From an uncultured cyanobacterium (GTDB lineage Bacteria > Cyanobacteriota > Cyanobacteriia > PCC-6307 > Cyanobiaceae), in NCBI GenBank assembly GCA_903862155.1, contig CAIOXF010000059.1:1-7636 (forward strand): a DNA stretch of 7,636 nt, written 5' to 3'. Positions 1-5,227 of this stretch are shown one piece after another. The notes beneath the pieces were generated by a model, which was not told the DNA's origin, searched no databases, and worked only from the letters and a program-made list of their open reading frames with translations. Both the position numbers and the translations under genes were made by a program. How positions within the stretch are numbered: position 1 is the first letter of the stretch; each line of letters opens with the position of its first letter.

Positions 1-978
1 GAAAATATCCGTGAGGGCCTCACCGCCGTGCTCTCGGTGAAGGTGCCTGAGCCCGAGTTCGAGGGGCAGACCAAAACCAAGCTCGGCAACACCGAGGTGC
101 GTGGCATCGTGGATTCGCTGGTGGGCGAAGCCCTCGGCGAGTTCCTGGAGTTCAATCCCTCGGTGATCGACCTGATCCTCGAGAAGGCGATCCAGGCATT
201 TAATGCCGCTGAAGCCGCCCGCCGTGCCCGTGAGCTGGTGCGCCGCAAGAGCGTGCTGGAGAGCTCCACGCTGCCCGGCAAGCTGGCCGACTGCTCTTCC
301 CGTGATCCCTCCGAGTCGGAGATCTACATCGTGGAGGGCGATTCTGCAGGTGGCTCCGCCAAGCAGGGGCGCGACCGCCGCTTCCAGGCGATCCTGCCCC
401 TGCGCGGCAAGATTCTCAACATCGAGAAAACTGACGACGCCAAGATCTACAAAAATTCCGAAATCCAGGCGCTGATCACGGCTCTGGGCCTTGGTATCAA
501 GGGCGAAGACTTCGACGAGAAGAATCTCCGCTATCACCGGATCGTGATCATGACTGACGCTGACGTGGACGGCGCCCACATCCGCACGTTGATCCTCACC
601 TTCTTCTTCCGATACCAGAAGGCGCTGGTGGAAGGCGGTTACATCTACATTGCCTGTCCGCCGCTCTACAAGGTGGAACGGGGCAAGAATCACACCTATT
701 GCTATAACGAAAACGACCTGAGGAAGACGATTGAAGGCTTCGGCGAGAAGGCCAACTACACGATCCAGCGCTTCAAAGGTCTGGGTGAAATGATGCCCCA
801 GCAGCTGTGGGAAACTACGATGGATCCCTCCACACGCATGATGAAGCGGGTGGAAATCGAGGATGCCCTTGAGGCCGACCGCATCTTCACGATCCTGATG
901 GGCGACAAGGTGGCCCCCCGCCGCGAGTTCATCGAAACCCACAGCGCTGAGCTGGATCTGGCCCAGCTCGATATCTGA
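1..978 (+). CDS. gyrB: DNA gyrase subunit B, C-terminal part (5' end outside window)
   Basis: This is the ATPase/TOPRIM subunit of DNA gyrase, which with GyrA introduces negative supercoils into DNA in the cytoplasm. The reading frame is open from base 1 (ENIREGL...), so the ATPase domain lies upstream of the window and 325 codons remain. The TOPRIM domain is clear: EGDSAGGSAKQGRDR begins at local residue 112 with the catalytic Glu, and the metal-binding DADVDGAH follows with Asp at 186, 188 and 190. The C-terminal signature QRFKGLGEM begins near residue 256 and the protein ends AQLDI. There is no long insert between TOPRIM and this tail, as in GyrB of cyanobacteria and Gram-positives and unlike E. 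coli. ParE is the main alternative. The motif set fits GyrB, and a single type IIA B subunit is usual in cyanobacteria. The stop codon overlaps the next start codon by one base. Confidence 0.97.
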   Translation, partial: ENIREGLTAVLSVKVPEPEFEGQTKTKLGNTEVRGIVDSLVGEALGEFLEFNPSVIDLILEKAIQAFNAAEAARRARELVRRKSVLESSTLPGKLADCSSRDPSESEIYIVEGDSAGGSAKQGRDRRFQAILPLRGKILNIEKTDDAKIYKNSEIQALITALGLGIKGEDFDEKNLRYHRIVIMTDADVDGAHIRTLILTFFFRYQKALVEGGYIYIACPPLYKVERGKNHTYCYNENDLRKTIEGFGEKANYTIQRFKGLGEMMPQQLWETTMDPSTRMMKRVEIEDALEADRIFTILMGDKVAPRREFIETHSAELDLAQLDI

Positions 979-1274
979 TGCAGGCCTGGCGTTGGGCTGC
1001 CCTGCTGGGGTTTGCCCTCCTGGCTCCGGTGGGGTTGCCGGCAGGGGGAGCAGATCGCCGGCCTGCTGAGCTGCGGCGCCGGGAAGGTGGCCAAGATCCG
1101 TTGATTCCTGTGGCTCCGGCCCAGCTTCAGGCGGCACCGCAGCGGCAGGCGCCTGTGCTGATGGCGGTGCGCCCCGGTGAGCCGTTGCGGGTGCTTCGAC
1201 GCTGGCTGGCCCCGGACGGCCAGCGTTGGCTCCGGGTGGAGCTGGCTGGCCGCCGGGGCTGGCTGGCGGGCTGA
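978..1274 (+). CDS. Small secreted SH3-like domain protein, function unknown
   Basis: The 98-residue product has a hydrophobic N-terminus (WRWAALLGFALLAPVGL) followed by small residues, which looks like a signal peptide cleaved near residues 22-25 (PAGGA-D). A low-complexity Ala/Pro/Gln/Arg linker covers about residues 26-58. The last 40 residues resemble a bacterial SH3 (SH3b) fold: a strand with AVRPGEPLRVL, then a turn and DGQRWLRVEL, ending GRRGWLAG. Such domains often bind cell-wall peptides or serve as protein adaptors outside the membrane. That role is inferred from the family, and no partner is visible here. The ATG shares its A with the gyrB stop (TGATG), so translation is probably coupled to gyrB by re-initiation, and the pair is likely one transcript. 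The gene converges on gpx 11 bp downstream. The protein is close to a minimal SH3b unit and has no catalytic residues. Confidence 0.7.
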   Translation: MQAWRWAALLGFALLAPVGLPAGGADRRPAELRRREGGQDPLIPVAPAQLQAAPQRQAPVLMAVRPGEPLRVLRRWLAPDGQRWLRVELAGRRGWLAG

Positions 1275-1289
1275 TCTTTTTCTGATCAG
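1271..1289. other. Short inverted repeat across two convergent stop codons
   Basis: CTGATC (1271-1276) and GATCAG (1284-1289) can pair as a 6-bp stem around a 7-base loop, TTTTTCT. The left arm contains the SH3-gene TGA and the right arm the gpx stop on the other strand. It may contribute to 3'-end formation on both strands. The stem is AT-containing, short and not followed by a T-run, so it is not a typical intrinsic terminator. Confidence 0.3.
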
Positions 1290-1765
1290 GCGGCCAGAGC
1301 CGCTTCGATCGCGCCGGTGAGTTCAGCGGAATCGGGCTCTACGCCGCTCTTGAAGCGGGCGATCACGGTGCCGTCTTTGCCGATCAGGAACTTCTCGAAA
1401 TTCCAGGCCACATCGCCGGCGGGTTCGGCCTGGGTGAGGGTGGTGTACGGCTCGGTCTTGGCGCCGGTGGCGTGCACCTTGTCGAACAGCTCAAAGCTGG
1501 CGCCATAGGTGGTGGAGCAGAACTGTTGGATCTCCGGCAGGGTGCCGGGCTCCTGGGCGCCGAAGTCGTTGCAGGGGAAGCCCAGCACAGCGAAGCCCTG
1601 GGGGCCGTAGGTGTCCTGCAGCTTCTGCAGGCCGGCGTACTGGCGGGTGAAGCCGCAGCGGCTGGCCACGTTCACGATTAGCAGTACCTTGCCGCCCCAA
1701 TCGCTGAGCTTGCGCTCGCCGCCCTTGGCGTCGCGCACCGCCACGTCGCTCGCGTTGATGGCCAT
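1286..1765 (-). CDS. gpx: Glutathione peroxidase family protein (Cys type, probably thioredoxin-dependent)
   Basis: This thiol peroxidase reduces hydrogen peroxide or lipid hydroperoxides and is probably cytosolic. The 159-residue protein starting MAINASDVAV has the usual length for the family. The peroxidatic Cys37 lies in NVASRCGFTRQY, where animal enzymes carry selenocysteine. FPCNDFGAQEPG (63-74) and WNFEKFLIGKDG (121-132) are the other family signatures. Cys83 in QQFC matches the resolving Cys of plant-type, thioredoxin-dependent members, so thioredoxin rather than glutathione is the likely reductant (inference). Trp121 and Asn122 of the catalytic tetrad are present, but the usual Gln of PCNQFG is Asp67. 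The frame stays open 41 codons further upstream, but that stretch is Arg/Pro-rich, unlike the family and overlaps the mgtE start, so the ATG at 1765 is preferred. An AGGA (1777-1780) lies 11 bases upstream. The gene is divergent from mgtE. Confidence 0.93.
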   Translation of the reverse strand: MAINASDVAVRDAKGGERKLSDWGGKVLLIVNVASRCGFTRQYAGLQKLQDTYGPQGFAVLGFPCNDFGAQEPGTLPEIQQFCSTTYGASFELFDKVHATGAKTEPYTTLTQAEPAGDVAWNFEKFLIGKDGTVIARFKSGVEPDSAELTGAIEAALAA

Positions 1766-1851
1766 GGATTCCGGGTTCCTGGTCTGTGTTCTGGCGGGGG
1801 GAACCCTAACGGCCTGGCCCAATAAACTTCGGCCTGAGGCACCGGTGGGCC
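1766..1851. promoter_or_regulatory. Divergent gpx/mgtE promoter region
   Basis: This 86-bp spacer must hold the start signals for both flanking genes. On the + strand TAAACT (1823-1828) matches four of six bases of TATAAT and would give a leader of only about 15-20 nt before mgtE. On the - strand, TAGGGT (complement of ACCCTA, 1804-1809) is a weaker -10 candidate for gpx. No clear -35 box is visible for either. The space is too short for an M-box-type magnesium riboswitch ahead of mgtE. Confidence 0.3.
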
Positions 1852-3255
1852 ATGAGCGAGGCTGTCGCCAATGGGGCCGCAACAACAACCAACGGCGTGG
1901 CAGTGGCCGAGGTGGTGGCCCGCCAGCTCGAGGTGCTGCTCGAGGCTGGCAACTACGACGGTGCCAAGCTGCTGCTGAAGCCTGTCCAGGAGGTGGATTC
2001 GGCCGAAGCGATCGGCCTTTTGCCCCGCACCCTGCAGGCCCTGGCCTTCCGCCTTCTCCCCAAGGATGAGGCGATCGAGGTGTACGAATACCTCGACCCT
2101 TCTGTGCAGCAGAGCCTGCTGGAGCGACTGCGCTCCGGAGAGGTGCTGGAGCTCGTGGAGGAGATGTCCCCCGACGACCGGGTGCGCCTGTTTGATGAGC
2201 TGCCGGCCAAGGTGGTGCGCCGGCTGCTGGCTGAGCTCAGTCCGGCGGAGCGGCGGGTGACCGCCCAGCTGCTCGGCTACGAGCCGGAGACGGCCGGCCG
2301 GTTGATGACCACCGAGTTCATCGATCTCAAGGAATTCCACAGCGCCGGCCAGGCCCTGGAGATTGTGCGCCGCCGCGCCCGCGACACCGAAACCATCTAT
2401 TCCCTCTACGTCACCGACGCGTCGCGCCATCTCACCGGAATCCTCTCGCTGCGGGATCTAGTGATGGCCGAGCCCGAAACCCGCATTGGCGATGTGATGA
2501 CCCGCGAGGTGGTGAGCGTGAGCACCGACACCGACCAGGAGGAAGTGGCCCGCGCGATCCAGCGTTACGACTTCCTGGCCATCCCAGTGGTGGACCGGGA
2601 GCAGCGGCTGGTGGGGATCGTGACCGTGGATGACGTGATCGACGTGATCGAGCAGGAGGCCACCCGCGACCTCTATGCCGCCGGCGCCGTGCAGGCCGGC
2701 GATGAAGACGACTATTTCCAGAGCAACCTGTTCACCGTGGCCCGGCGTCGGGTGGTGTGGCTGCTGGTGCTGCTGCTGGCCAACAGCGGCACGGCGGCGG
2801 TGATCGCCTCGATGGATGGTGTTCTCAAGCAGGTGGTGGTGCTCGCGGCCTTTATTCCGCTGCTGATCGGCACTGGGGGCAACGTGGGGGCCCAGAGCTC
2901 CACGGTGGTGATCCGCGGCCTGAGCACCCAGCGCATTCAGGCCCTTGGGCCCGCGATGGCGATCGGGCGTGAGGCTGTGGCCGGTGCCCTCTTAGGGGTG
3001 CTGATGGTGCTGGTGGTGGTGCCCTGGTCGCTCTATGTGAGTGGCGGGAATTTGGTGGTGGCCGGTGCGGCGGGCATCAGCCTCGTGGCGATCACCACCC
3101 TCGCTGCTACTGCCGGTGCGGCGCTGCCTCTGCTGTTCGAGCGGATTGGCCTGGATCCGGCCCTGATGTCGGCACCGTTCATCGCCACCGCCACCGACGT
3201 GGCCGGGGTGTTCATCTATCTGCGCACCGCCAGCTGGCTGCTGAACGCCAGCTGA
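1852..3255 (+). CDS. mgtE: MgtE-type magnesium transporter
   Basis: This inner-membrane Mg2+ channel/transporter works as a homodimer gated by cytosolic Mg2+. The 467 residues show the full domain order. An acidic helical MgtE_N domain covers about 40-140. Two CBS domains follow: about 145-205 with MTTEFIDL and GILSLRDL, and about 210-268 with VMTREVVSV and GIVTVDDV. A connecting (plug) helix with DEDDYFQSNLF (284-294) leads to five predicted membrane helices from about 300 to 465. The pore segment GTGGNVGAQSS (340-350) matches GTGGNTGNQS of the structurally known Thermus protein. DPALMSAPFIATATD ends in Asp449, matching the pore Asp that binds Mg2+ there. The ATG at 1852 is preceded by only a weak GGTGGG. 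The N-terminal 20 residues are Ala/Thr-rich and probably disordered. No domain is missing, and the sigma gene follows after 79 bp. Confidence 0.96.
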   Translation: MSEAVANGAATTTNGVAVAEVVARQLEVLLEAGNYDGAKLLLKPVQEVDSAEAIGLLPRTLQALAFRLLPKDEAIEVYEYLDPSVQQSLLERLRSGEVLELVEEMSPDDRVRLFDELPAKVVRRLLAELSPAERRVTAQLLGYEPETAGRLMTTEFIDLKEFHSAGQALEIVRRRARDTETIYSLYVTDASRHLTGILSLRDLVMAEPETRIGDVMTREVVSVSTDTDQEEVARAIQRYDFLAIPVVDREQRLVGIVTVDDVIDVIEQEATRDLYAAGAVQAGDEDDYFQSNLFTVARRRVVWLLVLLLANSGTAAVIASMDGVLKQVVVLAAFIPLLIGTGGNVGAQSSTVVIRGLSTQRIQALGPAMAIGREAVAGALLGVLMVLVVVPWSLYVSGGNLVVAGAAGISLVAITTLAATAGAALPLLFERIGLDPALMSAPFIATATDVAGVFIYLRTASWLLNAS

Positions 3256-3257
3256 GC

Positions 3258-3274
3258 CTGGCTTTTGGGGCCAG
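3258..3274 (+). terminator. Possible weak stem-loop after mgtE
   Basis: CTGGC (3258-3262) can pair with GCCAG (3270-3274) around a 7-base loop, beginning 3 bp after the mgtE stop. No T-run follows, so if it acts at all it is more likely an RNA-stabilising hairpin than an efficient terminator. Read-through into the sigma gene is possible. Confidence 0.2.
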
Positions 3275-3301
3275 ATGAGAGACGTTCACACTTCTTCAGG
3301 C

Positions 3302-3325
3302 TAGGCTTTACACAACTTCAAGGGG
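3302..3325 (+). promoter_or_regulatory. Candidate -10 box and ribosome binding site for the sigma gene
   Basis: TAGGCT (3302-3307) keeps the TA---T pattern of a -10 element. AAGGGG (3320-3325) lies 9 bases before the GTG at 3335 and supports that start codon. No convincing -35 sits at the right distance. The ribosome binding site is the better supported part. Confidence 0.35.
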
Positions 3326-3334
3326 CCTGGTGCC

Positions 3335-4360
3335 GTGGTTGTTGCCGCTGCCATTCCCTCCGCTCAGGCGGTGGCGTCGGAGCGCCGTCCTGCCGGTGTT
3401 GAAACCGATCTGGTGCGCAGCTATTTGCGCGACATCGGCCGGGTGCCGCTGCTCACCCATGAGCAGGAGATCACCCTGGGCCGCCAGGTGCAGGAGCTGA
3501 TGGTGATCGAGGAGCTCGAGCAGGAGCTCACGATGCGTGCGGGCGGCTCCAAGCCCACCAATGAGCAGCTGGCTGAGGCTGCCGGACTCACCCCGCAGCA
3601 GCTCAAGAAGCGCCTCAGCTCGGGTCGCCGCGCCAAGGAGCGGATGGTGGCCGCCAACCTGCGGCTGGTGGTGAGTGTGGCGAAGAAATACACGAAGCGG
3701 AACATGGAGCTCCTGGACCTGATCCAGGAGGGCACCATCGGCCTGGTGCGCGGCGTGGAAAAGTTTGATCCCACCCGCGGCTACAAGTTTTCCACCTATG
3801 CCTACTGGTGGATTCGCCAGGGCATCACCCGGGCGATCGCCGAGAAGAGCCGCACGATCCGGCTGCCGATCCACATCACCGAAACCCTCAACAAGCTCAA
3901 GAAGGGCCAGCGCGAGCTCAGCCAGGAGCTGGGTCGCACCCCCACGGTGACGGAGCTGGCGGCCTTTGTGGAGCTGCCTGAGGAAGAGGTGAAGGATCTG
4001 CTCTGCCGCGCTCGCCTGCCGGTGAGCCTGGAAACCAAGGTGGGCGACGGCGACGACACTGAGCTGCTGGATCTACTCGCTGGCGACGGCGAACTGCCCG
4101 AAGACCGGGTGAGCGATGAGTGCATGAAGGGCGACCTGCGCGCCCTGCTGGAGCGCCTACCCGCTCAGCAGTGCCGCGTGCTGAAGATGCGCTACGGCAT
4201 CCCCTGCGAAGACACCCCGGAAGATGGTGAGCCGATGAGCCTCACCGCCATCGGCCGGGTGCTGGGCATCAGCCGCGACCGCGTGCGCAACATCGAGCGT
4301 GACGCCCTCGCCAACCTGCGCCGCATCAGTGATGCGGTAGAGGCCTACGTGGCTGTCTGA
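3335..4360 (+). CDS. Group 2 (RpoD-like) sigma-70 factor
   Basis: This is a promoter-specificity subunit of RNA polymerase. The 341-residue protein has region 1.2 (DLVRSYLRDIGRVPLLT, about 25-41), region 2 (about 104-178) with NLRLVVSVAKKY, LDLIQEGTIGL and the -10-reading helix TYAYWWIRQGITRAI, region 3 (about 180-255) and region 4 (about 263-332). The Gln and Thr of RQGIT that read the -10 element in E. coli sigma-70 are kept. The long acidic region 1.1 of a primary sigma is absent; only about 24 residues precede region 1.2. With the well-kept region 2, this points to a non-essential group 2 factor, of which cyanobacteria carry several. Region 4.2 reads ISRDRVRNIERDAL where primary sigmas usually have TRERIRQIE, so its -35 preference may differ. 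The start is GTG with an upstream AAGGGG. I cannot assign a specific sig letter. The gene ends flush against rsmE. Confidence 0.93.
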   Translation: MVVAAAIPSAQAVASERRPAGVETDLVRSYLRDIGRVPLLTHEQEITLGRQVQELMVIEELEQELTMRAGGSKPTNEQLAEAAGLTPQQLKKRLSSGRRAKERMVAANLRLVVSVAKKYTKRNMELLDLIQEGTIGLVRGVEKFDPTRGYKFSTYAYWWIRQGITRAIAEKSRTIRLPIHITETLNKLKKGQRELSQELGRTPTVTELAAFVELPEEEVKDLLCRARLPVSLETKVGDGDDTELLDLLAGDGELPEDRVSDECMKGDLRALLERLPAQQCRVLKMRYGIPCEDTPEDGEPMSLTAIGRVLGISRDRVRNIERDALANLRRISDAVEAYVAV

Positions 4361-5080
4361 TCAGCCGAGCCTGGGTAGCGCGTGGGCCAGCACGGCTGGT
4401 AGTGCCGTATCCACACTCAGGATTCGGCCACCCAGGTGAACGCGTTCAGCGATCACCGATTCCGCCAGGGCCACCTCGAACAGCACGAAGCCGCCTTCTG
4501 GGCCGATCAAGACAACCGCTGGCTCTCGGGCTTTGTCTGCCAGCGAAGTGGTGCCGTTCATGTCGGCAATCCAGCATCGGCGGCCTGCGCAGATTCCAGT
4601 GAGCTCGTCTTCCACAAAGGGCCGGAACCGCTTGTGGACGTGAACCTGCGGGAGCACCGTGTCCATCGATCGCTCCAGGCCTGCGATCAGGGCTTCCCTG
4701 ATCTTTTGGGGATGCAGCAGTGGGCTTTGCCAGTAACTCTTCTCCACCCTCGCGCTATTGATCAGGTGGAGGTGGGCCACGCCGAATTCCGCCACCGTGC
4801 GCAGGATGCGTCGCAACATCTTTGGCCTGGGTAGGGCCAGCACGATGTCGAAGTTGTGGCGCGGTGGAGGGGGTTCTGTCGCCTCCACGAGGAGTTTTAC
4901 GCCGTGCTCATCGATGGCTTCGATGATGGCTGTGCCCCGTTTCCCGCCAAGCACGCCGACCCGAATGGTGTCGGCTGCACTTGCTCTAAGAACGCCCCTG
5001 ATGTGATCAGCCCGGTGATCGCGAAGCAGTGCCACCTGTTCGGCGAGCCAGTCGTTCTCGTTGAGAAGAATGATGTTCAT
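4361..5080 (-). CDS. rsmE: RsmE-type 16S rRNA (uracil-1498-N3)-methyltransferase, divergent subfamily
   Basis: RsmE enzymes are SPOUT-fold, SAM-dependent methyltransferases that modify U1498 of 16S rRNA in the assembled 30S subunit. The 239 residues have the normal family length. An N-terminal PUA-like part covers about 1-70 (DHRADHIRGVLRA), and the knotted SAM-binding part carries LIGPEGGF (191-198) and LGGRILSVDTAL (216-227). The middle segment LALPRPKMLRRILRTVAEFGV (81-101) followed by RVEKSYWQSPLL is the form I associate with Pseudomonas-like and other proteobacterial homologues. It differs from the usual RGDRMDW/K.TELGV form. Near the knot, the usual LR-x-ET appears as LSVDT. Hand-counted GC over 4381-5040 is about 62%, somewhat below neighbouring lines (63-70%). 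The start is the ATG at 5080, without a good Shine-Dalgarno sequence. The stop abuts the sigma gene stop as TGATCA. The function call is solid at family level; substrate identity is inferred. Confidence 0.88.
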   Translation of the reverse strand: MNIILLNENDWLAEQVALLRDHRADHIRGVLRASAADTIRVGVLGGKRGTAIIEAIDEHGVKLLVEATEPPPPRHNFDIVLALPRPKMLRRILRTVAEFGVAHLHLINSARVEKSYWQSPLLHPQKIREALIAGLERSMDTVLPQVHVHKRFRPFVEDELTGICAGRRCWIADMNGTTSLADKAREPAVVLIGPEGGFVLFEVALAESVIAERVHLGGRILSVDTALPAVLAHALPRLG

Positions 5081-5139
5081 CCGAGTGGTGGTCGAGCTTC
5101 TGCGGTACGGCCCGTCTGCTGATCTTCCGCCAGACTCAT
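5077..5139 (-). CDS. Possible 20-codon leader ORF overlapping the rsmE start
   Basis: On the minus strand an ATG at 5139 opens a 20-residue frame (MSLAEDQQTGRTAEARPPLG) whose TGA overlaps the rsmE ATG as ATGA. An AAGGA lies just upstream, but only about 2-3 bases from the ATG, which is closer than usual. Because rsmE lacks its own good ribosome binding site, this frame could deliver ribosomes by translational coupling. It could equally be chance, or the remnant of an upstream gene that once overlapped rsmE. No known peptide is recognised. Confidence 0.25.
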   Translation of the reverse strand: MSLAEDQQTGRTAEARPPLG

Positions 5140-5227
5140 CTTCCTTGCGCTGGGAGCCATTCCTCGGAGTTCAGCGCTGGATGCAGACCTTGGCGGGCTC
5201 ATCGGCCAAGAACTTGAGCTGCGTGGG
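5081..5227. other. Divergent rsmE/mutY spacer
   Basis: This 147-bp spacer separates the two divergent genes. I see no confident promoter. The mutY frame is open from 5123 to 5227 with plausible protein sequence (ALDADLGGLIGQELELRG) running directly into the conserved MutY start, so part of this spacer is probably coding. The only ATG close by on the + strand, at 5181, is out of the mutY frame. Confidence 0.4.

Noticed and set aside
1766..1888. 41-codon N-terminal extension of gpx up to an ATG at 1888
   Set aside because: The extension is Arg/Pro-rich, unlike Gpx N-termini, and crosses the mgtE start. MAINASDV at 1765 fits the family length.
1678..2430. Minus-strand open frame of 250 codons across gpx and mgtE starts
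   Set aside because: It mirrors the coding bias of mgtE, carries no motif, and would cover both real starts and the divergent spacer.
3285..3313. TTCACA (3285-3290) with TTACAC (3308-3313) as a -35/-10 pair for the sigma gene
   Set aside because: The spacing is right, but the -10 hexamer matches the consensus at only two positions.
3833..3840. GCGATCGC octamer (HIP1) as proof of a cyanobacterial genome
   Set aside because: One copy in 7.6 kb of GC-rich DNA can occur by chance, so it was not used as evidence.
3308..3874. Minus-strand open frame of 188 codons opposite the sigma gene
   Set aside because: Leu/His/Gln-rich composition typical of antisense reading of a GC-rich gene; the sense strand encodes an unmistakable sigma-70.
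4358..4363. TGATCA recurring at convergent stops (1283-1288, 4358-4363, 7354-7359) as a dedicated junction signal
   Set aside because: TGATCA also occurs several times inside genes (for example near 474, 546, 5003, 6111 and 7079), and TGA plus TCA arises naturally where opposing stops meet.
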